Shown piece after piece: positions 45,902 through 57,927 of a stretch of DNA of 64,000 nt. The notes beneath the pieces were generated by a model that searched no databases, was not told the DNA's origin, and saw only the letters and a program-made list of their open reading frames with translations. This DNA is from Musa acuminata AAA Group (lineage: Eukaryota; Streptophyta; Magnoliopsida; Zingiberales; Musaceae). How positions within the stretch are numbered: the stretch's first letter is position 1; each line of letters opens with the position of its first letter. The stretch is from positions 11,041,001-11,105,000 of the forward strand of contig NC_088356.1 in NCBI RefSeq assembly GCF_036884655.1, read 5' to 3'. The position numbers were made by a program, and so were the translations under genes.

Positions 45902-48900
45902 ATGAAGAGATGTTGCACGAGAGGCCGGGGCGTCGGCCGCGGCGTCGTCGAGCTCTGGCACCGCGAGCTCGGGGACTTCCCCCCGAGAGCCTTCGCCCAC
46001 CGCTTCGTTGCTTCCGAGGTCTCCGATCAAACCCGCGTGTCTCCGTTTCCCCTCGCTCCTTTCTACTTTTTCTTGATGGAGGGTTTCTTTTGGGGATTAT
46101 GTTCTCTCGTACGAATCGGTCGGTCCGGTTTCTGTACCTACGAGATCGCTTTGGTTTCTTTTTTGTTGAATTATAATCCTAGTGTTAGGGATTTCTAGTT
46201 TTTAATCGGTAAAGATTTCTTCTCCCGAATGATGAATGCTTCTATTTCGTTCGATCGTGGGTGGTTCGACGTAACGTGATGAGTAGATCAGAAGACAAAC
46301 ACATTTGCTTTCACACTCTACCTCATCAGGTTTTCTTGGGTATTAGGTTTGGCATGAGAAGATGAGGTGTCTATACAGAAAAAGGTGCATCCAGGATCAC
46401 AAACTTATTCCAACACAGCAAATCTATTTTAATCATAATAGTGTACTCAATCTGAGTGGTTCGATGTATGCTGTTAATACGGTGTATGTTTTTCTCACAG
46501 ATGATTTTGGGTTTTTTGGTTGGGCGGAATTTGCTGTTTTAACTCTGCTTTTGTCGATAGTATTTGGGGCAGGGAGAGTGGAATAGAGTCGTGGTACCAC
46601 TTGTGCCGAACTTAGTTGATCTACCCGAGCCATGCAATATCACAAGCGACATATGCTTGCGAAGAGTCGGCCTAATTGCACTTGCAATAGAGATAAAAAA
46701 AGGGTTGATGATTGATGCATGGGAAAACTGTTGCCAGCGCGCAACTGATGCACACGGATTAGGGATTGTGGAAGCCACACTGGAATAGCTGAAGCATTAT
46801 TGGCAACTTAGGACTCATCGCAAGCGCCTAAAGTATCCAAGTTAGATTAATCTATCAAGGTATATCCAGATACATCACTCCTACTGAGTTCTTAGTAGCC
46901 TAGCTGGTAACTAGGGCCATCGTTAAAACAGTGATCTTGAGACATCCAATGGATCAGTTTGGTAAAACAAAAATCAGCAAAGTGTTAGGCAGATTTTGCT
47001 TCACTGTGGTGGAGCTGTGCTTTAGTCATGCACTTGTGCTAGGTAGATGAGATGGTAGGGAAAAAAATATAATATAAACTTCCAAAAGAAAACATAGGTA
47101 ATGAAACTTATGTTAGTTTTCTTTTCATTTCTGTTGCTTACTTTTTAATTGATTGGAAATAATGCTGGCATGCCTCCAGTGGTGACTGCCTATTGGTTAA
47201 GAATTTGTATATGTTGTTAAATCATTGGCATTGGCATGGCACTGTTCAGCATGGCTCAGAATGAGACTCACCCTAACCAAGACTTGAACCCTCATTGCAG
47301 ACTATGAAATTTTAGATCAATTTTAGCTGTCTTTGTGATTTCATCATGTTCTTCATTTTTTTACAGCTCAAGCTATAAAAATGCAAAATTGATTTGCAAT
47401 TTGTTAGTGTGCTTCATATTAAAAAAACTATGATCAATACGTTGGCTAAGCTTGTGTTAATATCAATTCAACTGCAAATCTAGAGGATTTTTTATTTTGT
47501 TCTCAATGCCATCTCTGATCTTAAATGTTTTGTTTGTTGGATTTAGGCTCAAGTTGTTGGGACATGGAAGCATCCAGACATTAACTACTTCTAAACCAAG
47601 AAATTTGTGTTGGTTTGATTTTTTTGAATATTCATTTAAAATTTTGTTTAAAGTAGGATGTGGTTATGAGTCTTATGACTGACTCTTAATTGTTTTCTTT
47701 GAATTATTTAGACTCAGTTCTGCTTGTTTTCCTGAGATTTCTTCTAGCTATATTATTTGAGTTTATCTTTTCTGAACAGGACCTTGTTCTTCGTTTTGGA
47801 GTCCATAGAAAGTTAGACAATCATAGAGGCTGTGTCAACACTGTGAGCTTCAATGCAGATGGTGACACTCTCGTATCCGGTTCTGATGATAGAAAGGTGA
47901 TTCTATGGGATTGGGATGCTGGCCGTGTTAAATTATCCTTTGACTCAGGCCACTCAAACAATGTTTTCCAAGCTCGATTCATGCCTTACACAGATGACCG
48001 GATCATCATCACCTGTGCTGCAGATGGTGAGGTATATGCTGTTACACTTCCTTCTGTGTCTTGTAATATTTTAGATGTCATGTTTTTAATGCATTGCTTT
48101 TTATTTTGTATGTCATTAGGTAAGACATGCCCAAATACTAGAAGGTGGAAAAGTGGATACAACATTGCTGGCTCAACATGATGGACGGGCTCATAAATTG
48201 GGTATTGAGCCTGGGAGTTCTTATATAATTTATAGTTGTGGTGAAGATGGACTGGTTCAGCATGTGAGTAGTTTATCTTGTTTTGTTTTCTTTACATGCT
48301 ATTTTCAGCTTTTTATCTACTTACATTGCCAGTTTGGTGCATGTTACACAGATTGATTTGAGAACAAAAACTGCTACAAAGCTATTTACTTGCAGATCGA
48401 CTTACGGGGCGGCCATTCATTTAAATGCTATTGCAATAGACCCAAGGAGTCCCAATCTATTTGCAATTGCAGGAACAGATGAATATGCTCGAGTTTATGA
48501 CATTCGCAAGTATATGTGGGATGGATCAACTGATTGTGATTATCCTGCTAACTTCTTCTGTCCCCGTCATCTCATTGGCAATGATAATGTTGGAATTACA
48601 GGGTTGGCATTCTCAGATCAGAGTGAGCTATTGGCATCATACAATGATGAGCTGATATATCTCTTCTCTAAGGATCAAGGACTCGGACCCAATGCAGTTA
48701 GGGAATCTCCAATATCTAGTGTGAATGCTGATGCTGGAGATAAATCTAAATCAGCTTCACTTCTGTCTCCAGTTGATGGGGATCAAACTGGACCACAGGT
48801 ATACAAGGGACATCGTAACTGTGAGACTGTCAAGGGTGTGAGCTTCTTTGGTCCAAACTGTGAGTATGTTACTAGTGGTTCAGACTGTGGACGGATCTTT

Positions 48901-49788
48901 ATATGGAGAAAGAGGGATGGAAAGCTTTTGCGCGCCATGGAAGGAGACAAATATGTGGTCAATTGTATTGAACCTCACCCTTATGCTACTGTGATAGCAA
49001 GTAGTGGCATAGAGAATGATATAAAAATTTGGACTCCCAATGCTGCAGAACCAGCTGCACCTGTAAAAATAGAGGAGGTAAGAGATTTTTAATGTTCTGC
49101 TCATAACCTTTGTCAATGCTGTTACTTTGATTTTTTGTTTGGCTAAGATAGAACTTGCTCATCTGCCATTCATTCCTAAAGTAAGTTGCATTTTCTATAA
49201 AGTAAAACGTGTGATTGACTTATTCACATAGAAATTCATCCTGTTGCTAAGGCATATACGGCTGTTTCTGATACATCAATTTCCCAAACAAAAATAAAAG
49301 AGGCACATTAAATTCCTGAAGCATTAAACGACCTTTAACTTCTCTGGTGCTTTTTTTATGAAATGGGTGATTGCTTTGCATTTGTTAACTTTGACAATGA
49401 TGGTGATGATGACATTGATGCACCAGTGGCTATGACGATAATGGTGGCATAGGTTATGGCACTGTTTGCAACAATCATAATAAAAGTTTTCTGATATTAT
49501 TTCTGCTTGTTTCACCCATGATGACTCTGAATGACATGACCCTTTTGAAATCACCAGTTAAAGCCGCACAAGAGAAGAAGCAGGTTCTTCCGCTTTGCTC
49601 TTCCTGAAGACATGATAGCACAGATCTTGGCACTGCAAAGGATGCAGACCAGGTCAGGTGATACAGATGAAGATCTAGCAGCTAATGCAGACTTGATGGA
49701 CCTTATAATGCATTTAACAAACAGAGATGGTTCCTCCGATGAGAATGGGGATACCTCAGAGACCCCGGGCGACTGTATCGTTAATTGA
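45902..49788 (+). CDS. DCAF8-type WD40 repeat protein, 5 exons, 489 aa
   Basis: DCAF8 proteins are likely substrate receptors of CUL4-DDB1 ubiquitin ligases. Exons: 45902-46018, 47780-48031, 48120-48263, 48352-49077 and 49558-49788, all phase-0 GT-AG introns, 1470 nt. The N-terminus GVVELWHRELG...FAHRFVASE leads into DLVLRFGVHRKLDNHRGCVN and the WD repeats (VSGSDDRKVILWDWDAGRV; VFQARFMPYTDDRIIITCAA; HKLGIEPGS; NLFAIAGTDEYARVYDIRKY; VTSGSDCGRIFIWRK; VIASSGIENDIKIWTP). IDLR and YDIR at repeat ends fit the DxR/WDxR motif that docks DDB1. The C-terminus is basic, then LPEDMIAQILALQRMQ and an acidic tail. MKRCC at 45902 fits the family start. In-frame ATGs at 45896 and 45770 would add 2 or 44 residues. 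Confidence 0.9.
46019..47779 (+). other. Intron 1 of the DCAF8-like gene
   Basis: The intron is 1.76 kb. It holds only short ORFs (for example 46362-46586) without recognisable domains, and no clear transposon. Confidence 0.5.
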
Positions 49789-51545
49789 TGCAATTTCGTG
49801 TGGTTGCAGCTCAAAAATTTGTACATGTGAATAAAATTCTGCTGTTTAACTGAGATGATTATTAAGCATCTACTAAATTGATCATTAAGTTCTTTATCCC
49901 TCTGTTGCTGGCTTGAATTATTAATGTGCTACCAAGAATCGCTGGAGAATCTGTAAATATGCTTTTAACTCATAGTTTCCTTTTAGATAGCATGCTTAAT
50001 ATCTACTCGATGTTATGGAGATCTACCATTAATGTTGATTTTGCTGATTACTGTCACTATAATCTTCCATTCAGGGTTTTGACATAATATTTGCCAGTTT
50101 GCTTTCACAAAGTTTTGAGCCAACGAGGCATTTGAGTGTGTAGGTTCCCCCAAGACATTGTCCAGTGAAAAGAAGCATATGAACTCCTTTAAAGGATCGT
50201 CAAGTATCTGGTTTACATTTTTGCGATGCTTGGAGGCAGGTAGACATCATCCAAGTGGTCAATATCGAGTAATATAAATATCCCAGGCCGATCCATCAAT
50301 CCTATGACTAAACTTGCAAGCTTTTAGATATCAAATTTTTGCCCGAGAAAGCAGGTACGCCAATTTATTGTTTTTACGTGAGTGACTTTTTATTAGATAT
50401 TGGATTCCTATCACATATCGAGCTAACTATATTGCCAGATATCACCAATGTAATCAATCCTCCCCATTCCGATGTACAATAATTTGAAGATTATGCATCA
50501 TGAATCGACTTTAGAGCAGCAATGATTATAACTGTTGTTTTACATGCTAGTTAGTTCATACTATCCTATCATAACCAACCTATTATTTCACATATCAACG
50601 AAATGAACTATTAGAATATCGACATTGATAGCGATTAAATATTTTTAATTTTACATAATTTTATTTAATTTTTTAGTTATGTCATTACACATTTACACTG
50701 ATGATAGATGTACAATAATTTTTTTAATTTAAAAATAAAATTATAAAATTTCTATATTATATTTATTTTAAAAAAAATATTAAAATTTATAATCAATTGT
50801 CTTTCACCGACTTAAGCGGGTCAAGTCGGAAAACCCTCAGCATAAATATATTATGCAGGACCATCGACGGTCAGGAGACGATTCTGCTACCAGGATACAA
50901 CCTCACAGCCACGAGACAACTCTTCGACTGGAGGACAACCCATCCGCTCAAAGATAGGACGTCACAGTCAAGTAGATCCCGGTTCCTCTACGTGGTCTCA
51001 CTGCTCCAAGGTCTAATCGACTCTGACGAACCATCTCTCTTACGAACCTTCTACATTGGTTTGCCACGTTAGCACTTCCATATCAACATAGAGGAGAACA
51101 TAAGGATGAACCTGCACCTTCGATAATAAATTAATTATATTGATTCACCGGTGGATGATACTCATGGTACCATCAGGCCTATTATCTTTGAATATTGTCT
51201 TTGAAATGCAAAGATTTTTTTTCCTTGGAAACAAAATGGATGGTGTAAGCCTAATGCTACAAATATCTTTGATCTTTTAGTGCCTTGTCAGGAAGCTTAA
51301 CGGGTCTGCAACATCGCCACAAAAATCCCCGATAGGAGACAAACGGATCTAGTAGTTCCCAACAAAAAAAATCCATCGACCCCAAACGCAAGCCACAAAC
51401 AATTGGGTGGACATAGAACATCCACCTCCCGTTGAATCTTTTAATGATAGCACCTCCGTGCGCCTCCACCATTTCTTCCCCCATCCACCTTGATAGCGCA
51501 CTCATCCCTCACCCACCGCACCTCATTCCGATCCCATCATCTGCC
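49789..51545. other. Intergenic region between DCAF8-like and CDSP32 genes
   Basis: Mostly AT-rich. A plus-strand ORF at 50797-51072 is relatively GC-rich (ACCATCGACGGTCAGGAGACG region) but matches no family I know and may be a decayed transposon piece. The CDSP32 promoter lies at the right end. Confidence 0.4.
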
Positions 51546-52472
51546 ATGGCCGCCATGGCCACCTTCCTCTTTGGGTCTCCTCCAACTTCCTCTTCTTCTG
51601 TCTCTTCCTGCCTCTCCAGACTAGGCCAGCCCGCGCCCCTTTCTTCTCACTCCCCACTCTCCCACTTCTTCTCCACCAGGATAAGACACCGTCCGTCATC
51701 CCTCGGCAAGCCGGCGTCGTTCTGCCCTCGCGCCTCGGCGGCGGCGAGCGGCACCAAGAGCCGGTCCACAGCCAGCGACGAGCGGGTACAGAAGGTGCAC
51801 AACGTCGACGAGTTCGAGGCGGCCCTCCGCGCCGCCAAGAACAAGCTGGTGGTGGTGGAGTACGCGGCGAGCCACAGCCCCAACAGCCGCCGGATCTACC
51901 CCTTCATGGTGGAGCTGAGCTGGACGTGCAGCGACGTGGAGTTCCTGCTGGTGATGGGCGACGAGTCGGAGCAGACACGGGAGCTGTGCCGGCGGGAGGG
52001 CATTGACCGGGTGCCCCACTTCACCTTCTACAAGGGCATGGAGAAGGTGCACGAGGAGGAGGGCATCGGGCCGGACCAGCTGGTGGGCGACGTGCTGTAC
52101 TATGGCGACAACCACTCGGCGGTGGTGCAGCTGCACTCCCGGGCCGACGTGGAGTCGCTCATCGACCAGCACCGCGGAGCCGACGGCAAGCTGGTGGTGC
52201 TGGACGTGGGGCTCAAGCACTGCGGCCCCTGCGTGAAGGTGTACCCCACCGTCATCAAGCTGTCCCGCTCCATGGCGGACGCCGTGGTGTTCGCGAGGAT
52301 GAACGGCGACGAGAACGACAGCTGCATGGAGTATCTCAAGGACATGGACGTGGTGGAGGTGCCCACCTTCCTGTTCATAAAGGACGGCCAGATCTGTGGA
52401 AGGTACGTCGGCTCGGGGAAGGGGGAGCTCATCGGCGAGATCCTTCGATACCAAGGCGTAAGGGTTACCTAA
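51546..52472 (+). CDS. CDSP32: Thioredoxin-like protein CDSP32, chloroplastic, 308 aa, intronless
   Basis: CDSP32 is a stromal double-thioredoxin protein induced by drought and oxidative stress. It reduces 2-Cys and type II peroxiredoxins and methionine sulfoxide reductase (family knowledge). Residues 1-60 are a Ser/Pro-rich transit peptide. The first thioredoxin domain (about 80-180, [20 protein letters not shown]) lacks the Cys pair. The second (about 195-305) has [20 protein letters not shown] with the active site HCGPC, then [12 protein letters not shown] with the cis-Pro. One active and one dead domain is the defining layout of CDSP32. ATG 51546 (MAAMATFLF) is preferred over the in-frame upstream ATG 51432, because it starts a normal transit peptide. 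The minus ORF 51696-52595 is a shadow. Confidence 0.95.
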   Translation: MAAMATFLFGSPPTSSSSVSSCLSRLGQPAPLSSHSPLSHFFSTRIRHRPSSLGKPASFCPRASAAASGTKSRSTASDERVQKVHNVDEFEAALRAAKNKLVVVEYAASHSPNSRRIYPFMVELSWTCSDVEFLLVMGDESEQTRELCRREGIDRVPHFTFYKGMEKVHEEEGIGPDQLVGDVLYYGDNHSAVVQLHSRADVESLIDQHRGADGKLVVLDVGLKHCGPCVKVYPTVIKLSRSMADAVVFARMNGDENDSCMEYLKDMDVVEVPTFLFIKDGQICGRYVGSGKGELIGEILRYQGVRVT

Positions 52473-52972
52473 ATCCATCAACACTACGTCTATATCTATG
52501 TATATCATCTTGAATGCAACGACAATCGACTGTATTTTTTTGTTCCCATCAATCCTAAACAAATTGTGGGAGCCATCACAAGAACGAATGTACACAACAC
52601 CTCACTTGGTCCTGCCCTCTATGAATGTAGTTCACTTGTTGGTCCTAAACATTGCTGTGTGAGAGCTGAAGATGATGTTGCTTCACTTGTTGATTTGGTT
52701 TTGGCACGCTATATAGCATATGCCATCGCCAAATGGGGTAATTATCTATTTCCTTTGCTGCCGCTCTTCGCAAGAACGAATGTTGCTTTAAGATTTGTGC
52801 TTTATCAAATTCCATTGTAGCACAAGGCATCCATCCTAGTCAAAGTCACCTTCCGTATATACTACACACACATCATATATATATATATATAGTATGATGA
52901 TTGGTGTTGCGTCGCCCGCTCAGCTGATCGCAACCCGACGATAACCAAATGCGGCTCCGGTGACGGAACCCC
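52473..52972. other. Intergenic spacer with (AT)n run before the PPR gene
   Basis: This holds the CDSP32 3' UTR and the PPR promoter. An (AT)n run at about 52877-52891, about 80-95 bp upstream of the PPR ATG, could serve as a TATA element. Confidence 0.45.
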
Positions 52973-54466
52973 ATGAGCGGCGCCGCCCGTTTCGTCGACG
53001 CCAGAGCCCGCCTCGTGTCCGTCATCGATGCCTGCCATGGCGACCCCCGCCGCCTCAAGCGGGTCCTCGCGCGCGCCGTCGTCGCCGGCCTCCTCCCGGA
53101 CCCCTTCGTTTCGGCCCGCGCTGTTGCAGCTGCAGCACCCTCCGACCTACCCCTCGCCTTCCTCGTCTTCCGCACAGCCGCCCCCCGCCCCTCCGCCTTC
53201 GCATTCGCGGCCCTCATCCGTGCCCACTCCGCCGCCCCGGACCCCTCCCCCGCGTTCTCCCACTTCGCCCTCATGCTCCGCTCCTGCCTCTACCCCGACC
53301 GCTTTGTCCTCCTCTCCCTTGTCCGCGCCTCTTCCCGGCGGGCTGGCGCCTCGCGCGCCACAGCGCTGTCCCTCCATGCCGTGGCCCTCCGACGCGGCCT
53401 CCTCGGCGACCTCCACGTCGCGACTTCCCTGCTCCACACTTACGCCTCCGTCGGATTGCTGAACGCGTCCGCGAAACTGTTCGACGAAATGCCCCTGAAA
53501 ACCACCATCACGTACAATGCCCTCATCTCCTGCTGCGCAAAGTCCGCGTGGCACGACTACGGCCTCCACCTGTTTGCGGAGATGATCCTACACGGGACTC
53601 GCCTCAACGCTGACACAATTGTCGCGGGCCTCTCATGCTGCGCCGGACTCGGTGCTCTTGGACATGGACGGAGCCTGCACGCTCTGGTCTTGCGCCGTCT
53701 TCCTCGTATGACTCCAGAAGTGGGCACAAGCGTTCTGCACATGTACACCAAGTGCGGCAGCTTGGAGGCCGGACGGAAGGTGTTCGATGAAATGGAGACT
53801 ACAAGGGACGTATCGGCATGGACAGCCATAATCGGCGGACTGGCCACGCATGGATGCGGTGAAGAGGCCATGGCATTGTTCGAGAAAATGACGGAGGAGG
53901 GGGTTGCACCGGACAGCATGGCCTTCACCAGCGCGCTGCATGCGTGCAGCCATTGCGGCCTCGTCGAGGCGGGGATTAAGCTTTTCAACGCGATGAAGGG
54001 AGTCTACGGAGTTGAGCCGAGAATGGAACACTATGGAACGATGGTGGACCTTCTTGGCCGCGCCGGGCGGGTGGAAGAGGCGAAGCGGGTTGTGGAGTCG
54101 ATGCCTTTCAAGCCTAACCGTGTCGTTCTGGGTTCTCTGCTCCATGCTTGCGTCGTTAATGGGGAGTCGAGGCTGGGGAAGCGGCTGGAGAGACAATTGT
54201 TGAGATCAGAATCAGAAGCAGGGGAGGAGGAGGGAGGATTCTTTGTAGGCGTATCGAATTTGTACGCTAAAGGTGGGAGGTGGAATGAGGTAGGCTGGAT
54301 CAGGGACGAGATGGTGGAGAGAGGGGTGAAGAAGGAGAAAGGGTTTAGCTTGGTAGAGGTTCATGGCAGGCTGCACAAGTTTTTGGTGGGAGATACGAGG
54401 CACCCATTGACGATGGAGATGCACAGAATGTTACATGGATTGGATAGGGGAGCGATGCTTGGATGA
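52973..54466 (+). CDS. Pentatricopeptide repeat protein, PLS class with E/E+ tail, 497 aa, intronless
   Basis: PPR proteins bind organelle RNAs base by base; E-class members usually serve C-to-U editing. Repeats run from about residue 55 to 385. Clear examples are LHTYASVGLLNASAKLFDEM, LHMYTKCGSLEAGRKVFDEM, SAWTAIIGGLATHGCGEEAM and GTMVDLLGRAGRVEEAKRVV. The C-terminus has the E motif (PNRVVLGSLLHACVVNGESR) and E+ features (YAKGGRWNEVGWIRDEMVER, KKEKGFSLVEVHGRLHKF), but no DYW deaminase. Editing, if any, would need a partner in trans. The lack of introns and the length are normal for the family. A weak N-terminal targeting sequence makes the organelle unclear. Confidence 0.9.
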   Translation: MSGAARFVDARARLVSVIDACHGDPRRLKRVLARAVVAGLLPDPFVSARAVAAAAPSDLPLAFLVFRTAAPRPSAFAFAALIRAHSAAPDPSPAFSHFALMLRSCLYPDRFVLLSLVRASSRRAGASRATALSLHAVALRRGLLGDLHVATSLLHTYASVGLLNASAKLFDEMPLKTTITYNALISCCAKSAWHDYGLHLFAEMILHGTRLNADTIVAGLSCCAGLGALGHGRSLHALVLRRLPRMTPEVGTSVLHMYTKCGSLEAGRKVFDEMETTRDVSAWTAIIGGLATHGCGEEAMALFEKMTEEGVAPDSMAFTSALHACSHCGLVEAGIKLFNAMKGVYGVEPRMEHYGTMVDLLGRAGRVEEAKRVVESMPFKPNRVVLGSLLHACVVNGESRLGKRLERQLLRSESEAGEEEGGFFVGVSNLYAKGGRWNEVGWIRDEMVERGVKKEKGFSLVEVHGRLHKFLVGDTRHPLTMEMHRMLHGLDRGAMLG

Positions 54467-54506
54467 TCATCTAGGAGAGCAGATAAACGATAGCTGCTTC
54501 GATACC

Positions 54507-54707
54507 TCAAACGCGGCATCCGTACTGCATCTCTTTCGTACCAAAAGTTTGGTGCACGGCAGAGACTTTCAGCCGCATTTCATCGAACAATCTCTCGGCG
54601 GCACGGACGATCCCAAAAGTTCGAATGCATCGTGACGAGGCGATTGCAGCCTCAACCTCTTCAGCCTTTCGTTGTAGGACGACAAGTCGTCGAAGGAACA
54701 TGATCAT
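54507..54707 (-). pseudogene. Possible PPR fragment in antisense
   Basis: The minus frame contains TFGIVRAAERLFDEMR, like one PPR helix pair (KCGxVRAAxRLFDEM). Flanking residues do not continue the repeat. It faces the 3' end of the intact PPR gene, 40 bp away. It may be a relic of an inverted PPR copy, or chance. Confidence 0.3.
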
Positions 54708-55499
54708 GAAGAGGACGGTGAATTGATCCGCCCACGCGCCTGCTTCCTGCGTTCGACGGTTGGAGTCGACGGCTTCGGCTTAAAGCTCGGCTTGCTAATG
54801 TTCACGTGACACCGCGACTGTTTTATTATTTTCCAATCTTTGTTGGTGGGAAGGAAAATTAAGTTGATATACAAAGATTTTATCAAATCATCATGGATCA
54901 AAATTCTACTTTCCCCGTTACCTTTAGAAATTTTTTAATAAAATTAGATAATTATATCATTATTAATCAGAGATTAAATATATTAAATTAATAATTTAGA
55001 TTTATCAAATTAATATGTCAATTATTTTATTATTAAGTCAAATTCACTTTGGAACTTGTTAGGGCAAAAGGTTGTTCACGTCGTGGTCAATTTGATGTAG
55101 TTTAGACTTGTTTACGTAGGGTTATTCGAAGTACTTCCAATGCACACTACTGTAATAGGTGCATTTCATGTTATCATCGCTTACCACCTGCTCATACTGA
55201 TCGCCTACACGTGATAAAGCTAGCACCACCCCTTTGTAATCCTTGCCCATGACCCCATAGTCATCACCACCCCTCTGTGATCCTTGCCCATGACCATGTG
55301 GTGTAGAGGTGGGTTCCTCCTTTTCTCGTCTACGAGGGACCCACCTCGGACGAAGGTGCTTGCGTACCTTTTCTTTCCTTTCTTTTTCTTCTTCTTTTTC
55401 TTTCTTAAATAATTTACTAATAGGCCTCGAGGCTAATGGGTTGGGTTAGGCAGTGGTCTACCCACCTCGAGTAAAGGAAAGGTCAGCACTCGACCTCCT
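54708..55499. other. Intergenic region with a short direct repeat
   Basis: No gene. Two ~40-bp copies of CACCACCCCTCTGTGATCC, followed by TTGCCCATGACC, lie at about 55223-55296, and a pyrimidine run (CTTTTTCTTC) at about 55370-55405. Confidence 0.4.
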
Positions 55500-56678
55500 A
55501 ACTTCGGGATTCTTTCTCCATGGCGAATTTACTGTCATGTGGATCGAATTTTTCCGATTCATGTACCTCAGGCATATTTTATCTTATATTTTTCGCTGTG
55601 GCAAATTTTTTCTTACGCAAGTTAGGTTTTCACCATACACACACATTGGGCACATTTTGTCTTGTTCCCCGTCGTGTTTGGTTTCTTCTTACGTGGGTTG
55701 AGTTTTTTTGACACATACGTCTTGGGCATATTTTGTCTTATATCTTTTGCTATGACAGATTTCTTCTTATACGGATTAGGTTTTCTCGATGTATATTTCT
55801 CGGGCACATTTTGTCTTTTGTCTTTCACTATGATGAGTTTCTTCTTACACAAGTCGGGTTTTCACGACAAACATGCCTCGAGCATAACTTTTCACTACGA
55901 CGGGTTTCTTCTTATACGAATAGGGTTTTTTCGACTTATGCTATGGCAAGTTTCTTCTTAAGTGGGTTTGGTTTTCCTAACTCACATACCTCAGGCACAT
56001 TTTGTCTTGTGCCTCATGTAGTTTTTTTTATGTAAGTTGCATTTTTTCGAATCACGCTCGAGCATATTTTATCTTATGCCTCTTGCTATGGTGGGTTTCT
56101 TCTTACATGGGTTAGGTTTTCCTGACTCACGCACCTCGAGTATATTTTACCTTGTGCTTCTATTGTGATGGATTTCTTCGTATGCAGGTCGGGTTTTCTC
56201 GACTCACATGCCTCGAGTACATTTTGCTTTGTGCTTCCGCTATGATGGATTTCACCTCATGTGAGTAAGGTTTTCCTGACTCATGTACCTTGGGCACATT
56301 TTTCCTTATGCCTCCATCATGACAGACTTCTCCTCACACGAGTCAGGTTTTCCTAACTTATATATCTCGAGCACATTTTGTCTTGTGCCTCCCACTATGA
56401 CGGGTTTCCTTTTACATGGGTTGGGTTTTCCTGACACAAGCGGCTTAGATACATTTTATTTTGTGCCTAATGTTGTGATGAGTTTCTTCTTACATGGGTT
56501 TGGTTTTTTTGACACATGCACATCGAGCACATTTTATCTTGTGTCTCCTATCATGATAGGTTTCTTTTTATATAGGTCGGGTTTTCCCGACTCACGCCTC
56601 TAGCATATTTTATCTTATACCTCCTACTACGGTAGGTTTCTTCTAAAGTGGGTCGGGTTTTCTCGACACACAAACCTT
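55500..56678. repeat. About 77-bp minisatellite array, roughly 14-15 diverged units
   Basis: Each unit contains a CTCGAGCACATTTTGTCTTGTG-like block (in many variants), then TATGATGGGTTTCTTCTTA, a TGGGTCGGGTTTTC block and GACTCACGC. Spacing between successive GGGCACATTTT blocks is 76-78 bp. Divergence is high. The array stops exactly where an LTR fragment begins at 56680. Confidence 0.85.
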
Positions 56679-56679
56679 G

Positions 56680-57668
56680 TGTTGGGAAACTTAGGGTGAC
56701 ATCACATGCATAGCGGAAGAATAAAAGATAAAAACCCTAGATTTTCATAGAAAATGATTTTTTATCGTTGTGCAAAGATTTGTGCCAAAAATCTATAAAA
56801 CCGAAAAACCACGCATGTTAAGGGATATATGTTACATAGGAAGATCGTATATCCTTGAAATTCTATAGATCTATCGGAGAAGATGAAGGAGATCAACTAT
56901 CATTCTCTCTAGTGATGATCCACATGGTAGGGGCTGCAAAGATGCTCCTCAAATCGCTGCACAATCCTCCTTTCCACGCGTATCATAGGATTAATAAGGG
57001 GCTAGCCCTTCTTGTTGTCCACATGCTCCAAATAGGGGCTACTAGCTAAGGAGGAGAGGGAGAGGAGTATAGGAGGTTGCAGCCAAAAAGTGGTCTTGCC
57101 TATGATCCTTTGGTTCCCTCTTATTTACAGAGGTTCCTATAAACTTACCATAATGGATCATGTCCTATTGGGTACTGGATCTTCATCCAACTATCCAAGC
57201 CTCTTAGAGTAGTGGATCTCTACCCAATAATCTCTTATTGGCTCTTATTATATCTCATCCATAAGATCTAATAATTTAGGGGCTTATTAGATATCCAATA
57301 AAATAGTGACTCTAGCTGATATCTCATATCTAAACCTCTACTCGTCCCAACACCTATTATATATGTGTGACCCTCTAGGCCCAATATCGAGCTGGTCATG
57401 AGTCATACATGTCAGAGCTCCTTTTGGCTCAATGAATTATTTTCTCTATAATAATTCACTTGGCTTATTGACTATGAATTTATTATGCCACTACGCTGTA
57501 GTCCACAAACGATATAGGGGAATCCAATCCTTTGGACATATTTGTCCTCAATTACTATGTATTTATAGTTTCTCATCTATCTAATATCCTACAGACCGTA
57601 TTTCAGGCATTGTGTTGTCAGGTCCATGGTGTTGTCTTGCTCTAATTGGATTATCCCAGAGAACTCTT
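56680..57668 (-). mobile_element. Old Copia-family LTR fragment, minus orientation
   Basis: It begins TGTTGGGAAACTTAGG, like LTRs B and C, and follows their order with extra internal sequence near 56960-57060 and 57190-57300. It ends at GAGAACTCTTAC, well short of the full LTR. Confidence 0.8.
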
Positions 57669-57927
57669 ACTAGACATAGGTGTCTTGTAAGTCAATCACG
57701 TGAGTAATGACATATGTGACATGATACACACTCTTTTTGCTTATTATTTATTTGGTTTTTTTTTAACTTTATATTGCATATTGCATGTATTGTGATGTCA
57801 ATGGATTTGTGCAATGAGAATCAGATTGTGATGAGATCCCGATAATAAGACCGATTCACCTTTAAACATAGACCCTAAATAATCTTAATCATATGTCACT
57901 CGAGAGGGACATCGAGATAATCGAATG
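57669..57927 (+). mobile_element. LTR start fragment, plus orientation
   Basis: TAGACATAGGTG...CAATCACGTGAG...CTCGAGAGGGACATCG matches the first ~260 bp of LTRs A and D. It is fused directly to inverted fragments on both sides. Confidence 0.75.

Noticed and set aside
45896..46198. Longer first exon of the DCAF8-like protein reading on to 46198
   Set aside because: The family sequence breaks off at FVASE and resumes at 47780 (DLVLRF). A GT donor at 46019 fits exactly.
50797..51072. 91-aa plus-strand ORF between DCAF8-like and CDSP32 genes
   Set aside because: It matches no family I know, has no promoter or splice context and may be chance or transposon debris.
51696..52595. 299-codon ORF antisense to CDSP32
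   Set aside because: It mirrors the GC-rich thioredoxin gene, is His/Val/Leu-rich and has no recognisable fold.
55540..56680. Regularly spaced repeats that could suggest a CRISPR array
   Set aside because: The repeats are contiguous, diverged ~77-bp units without unique spacers, in a plant nuclear context.
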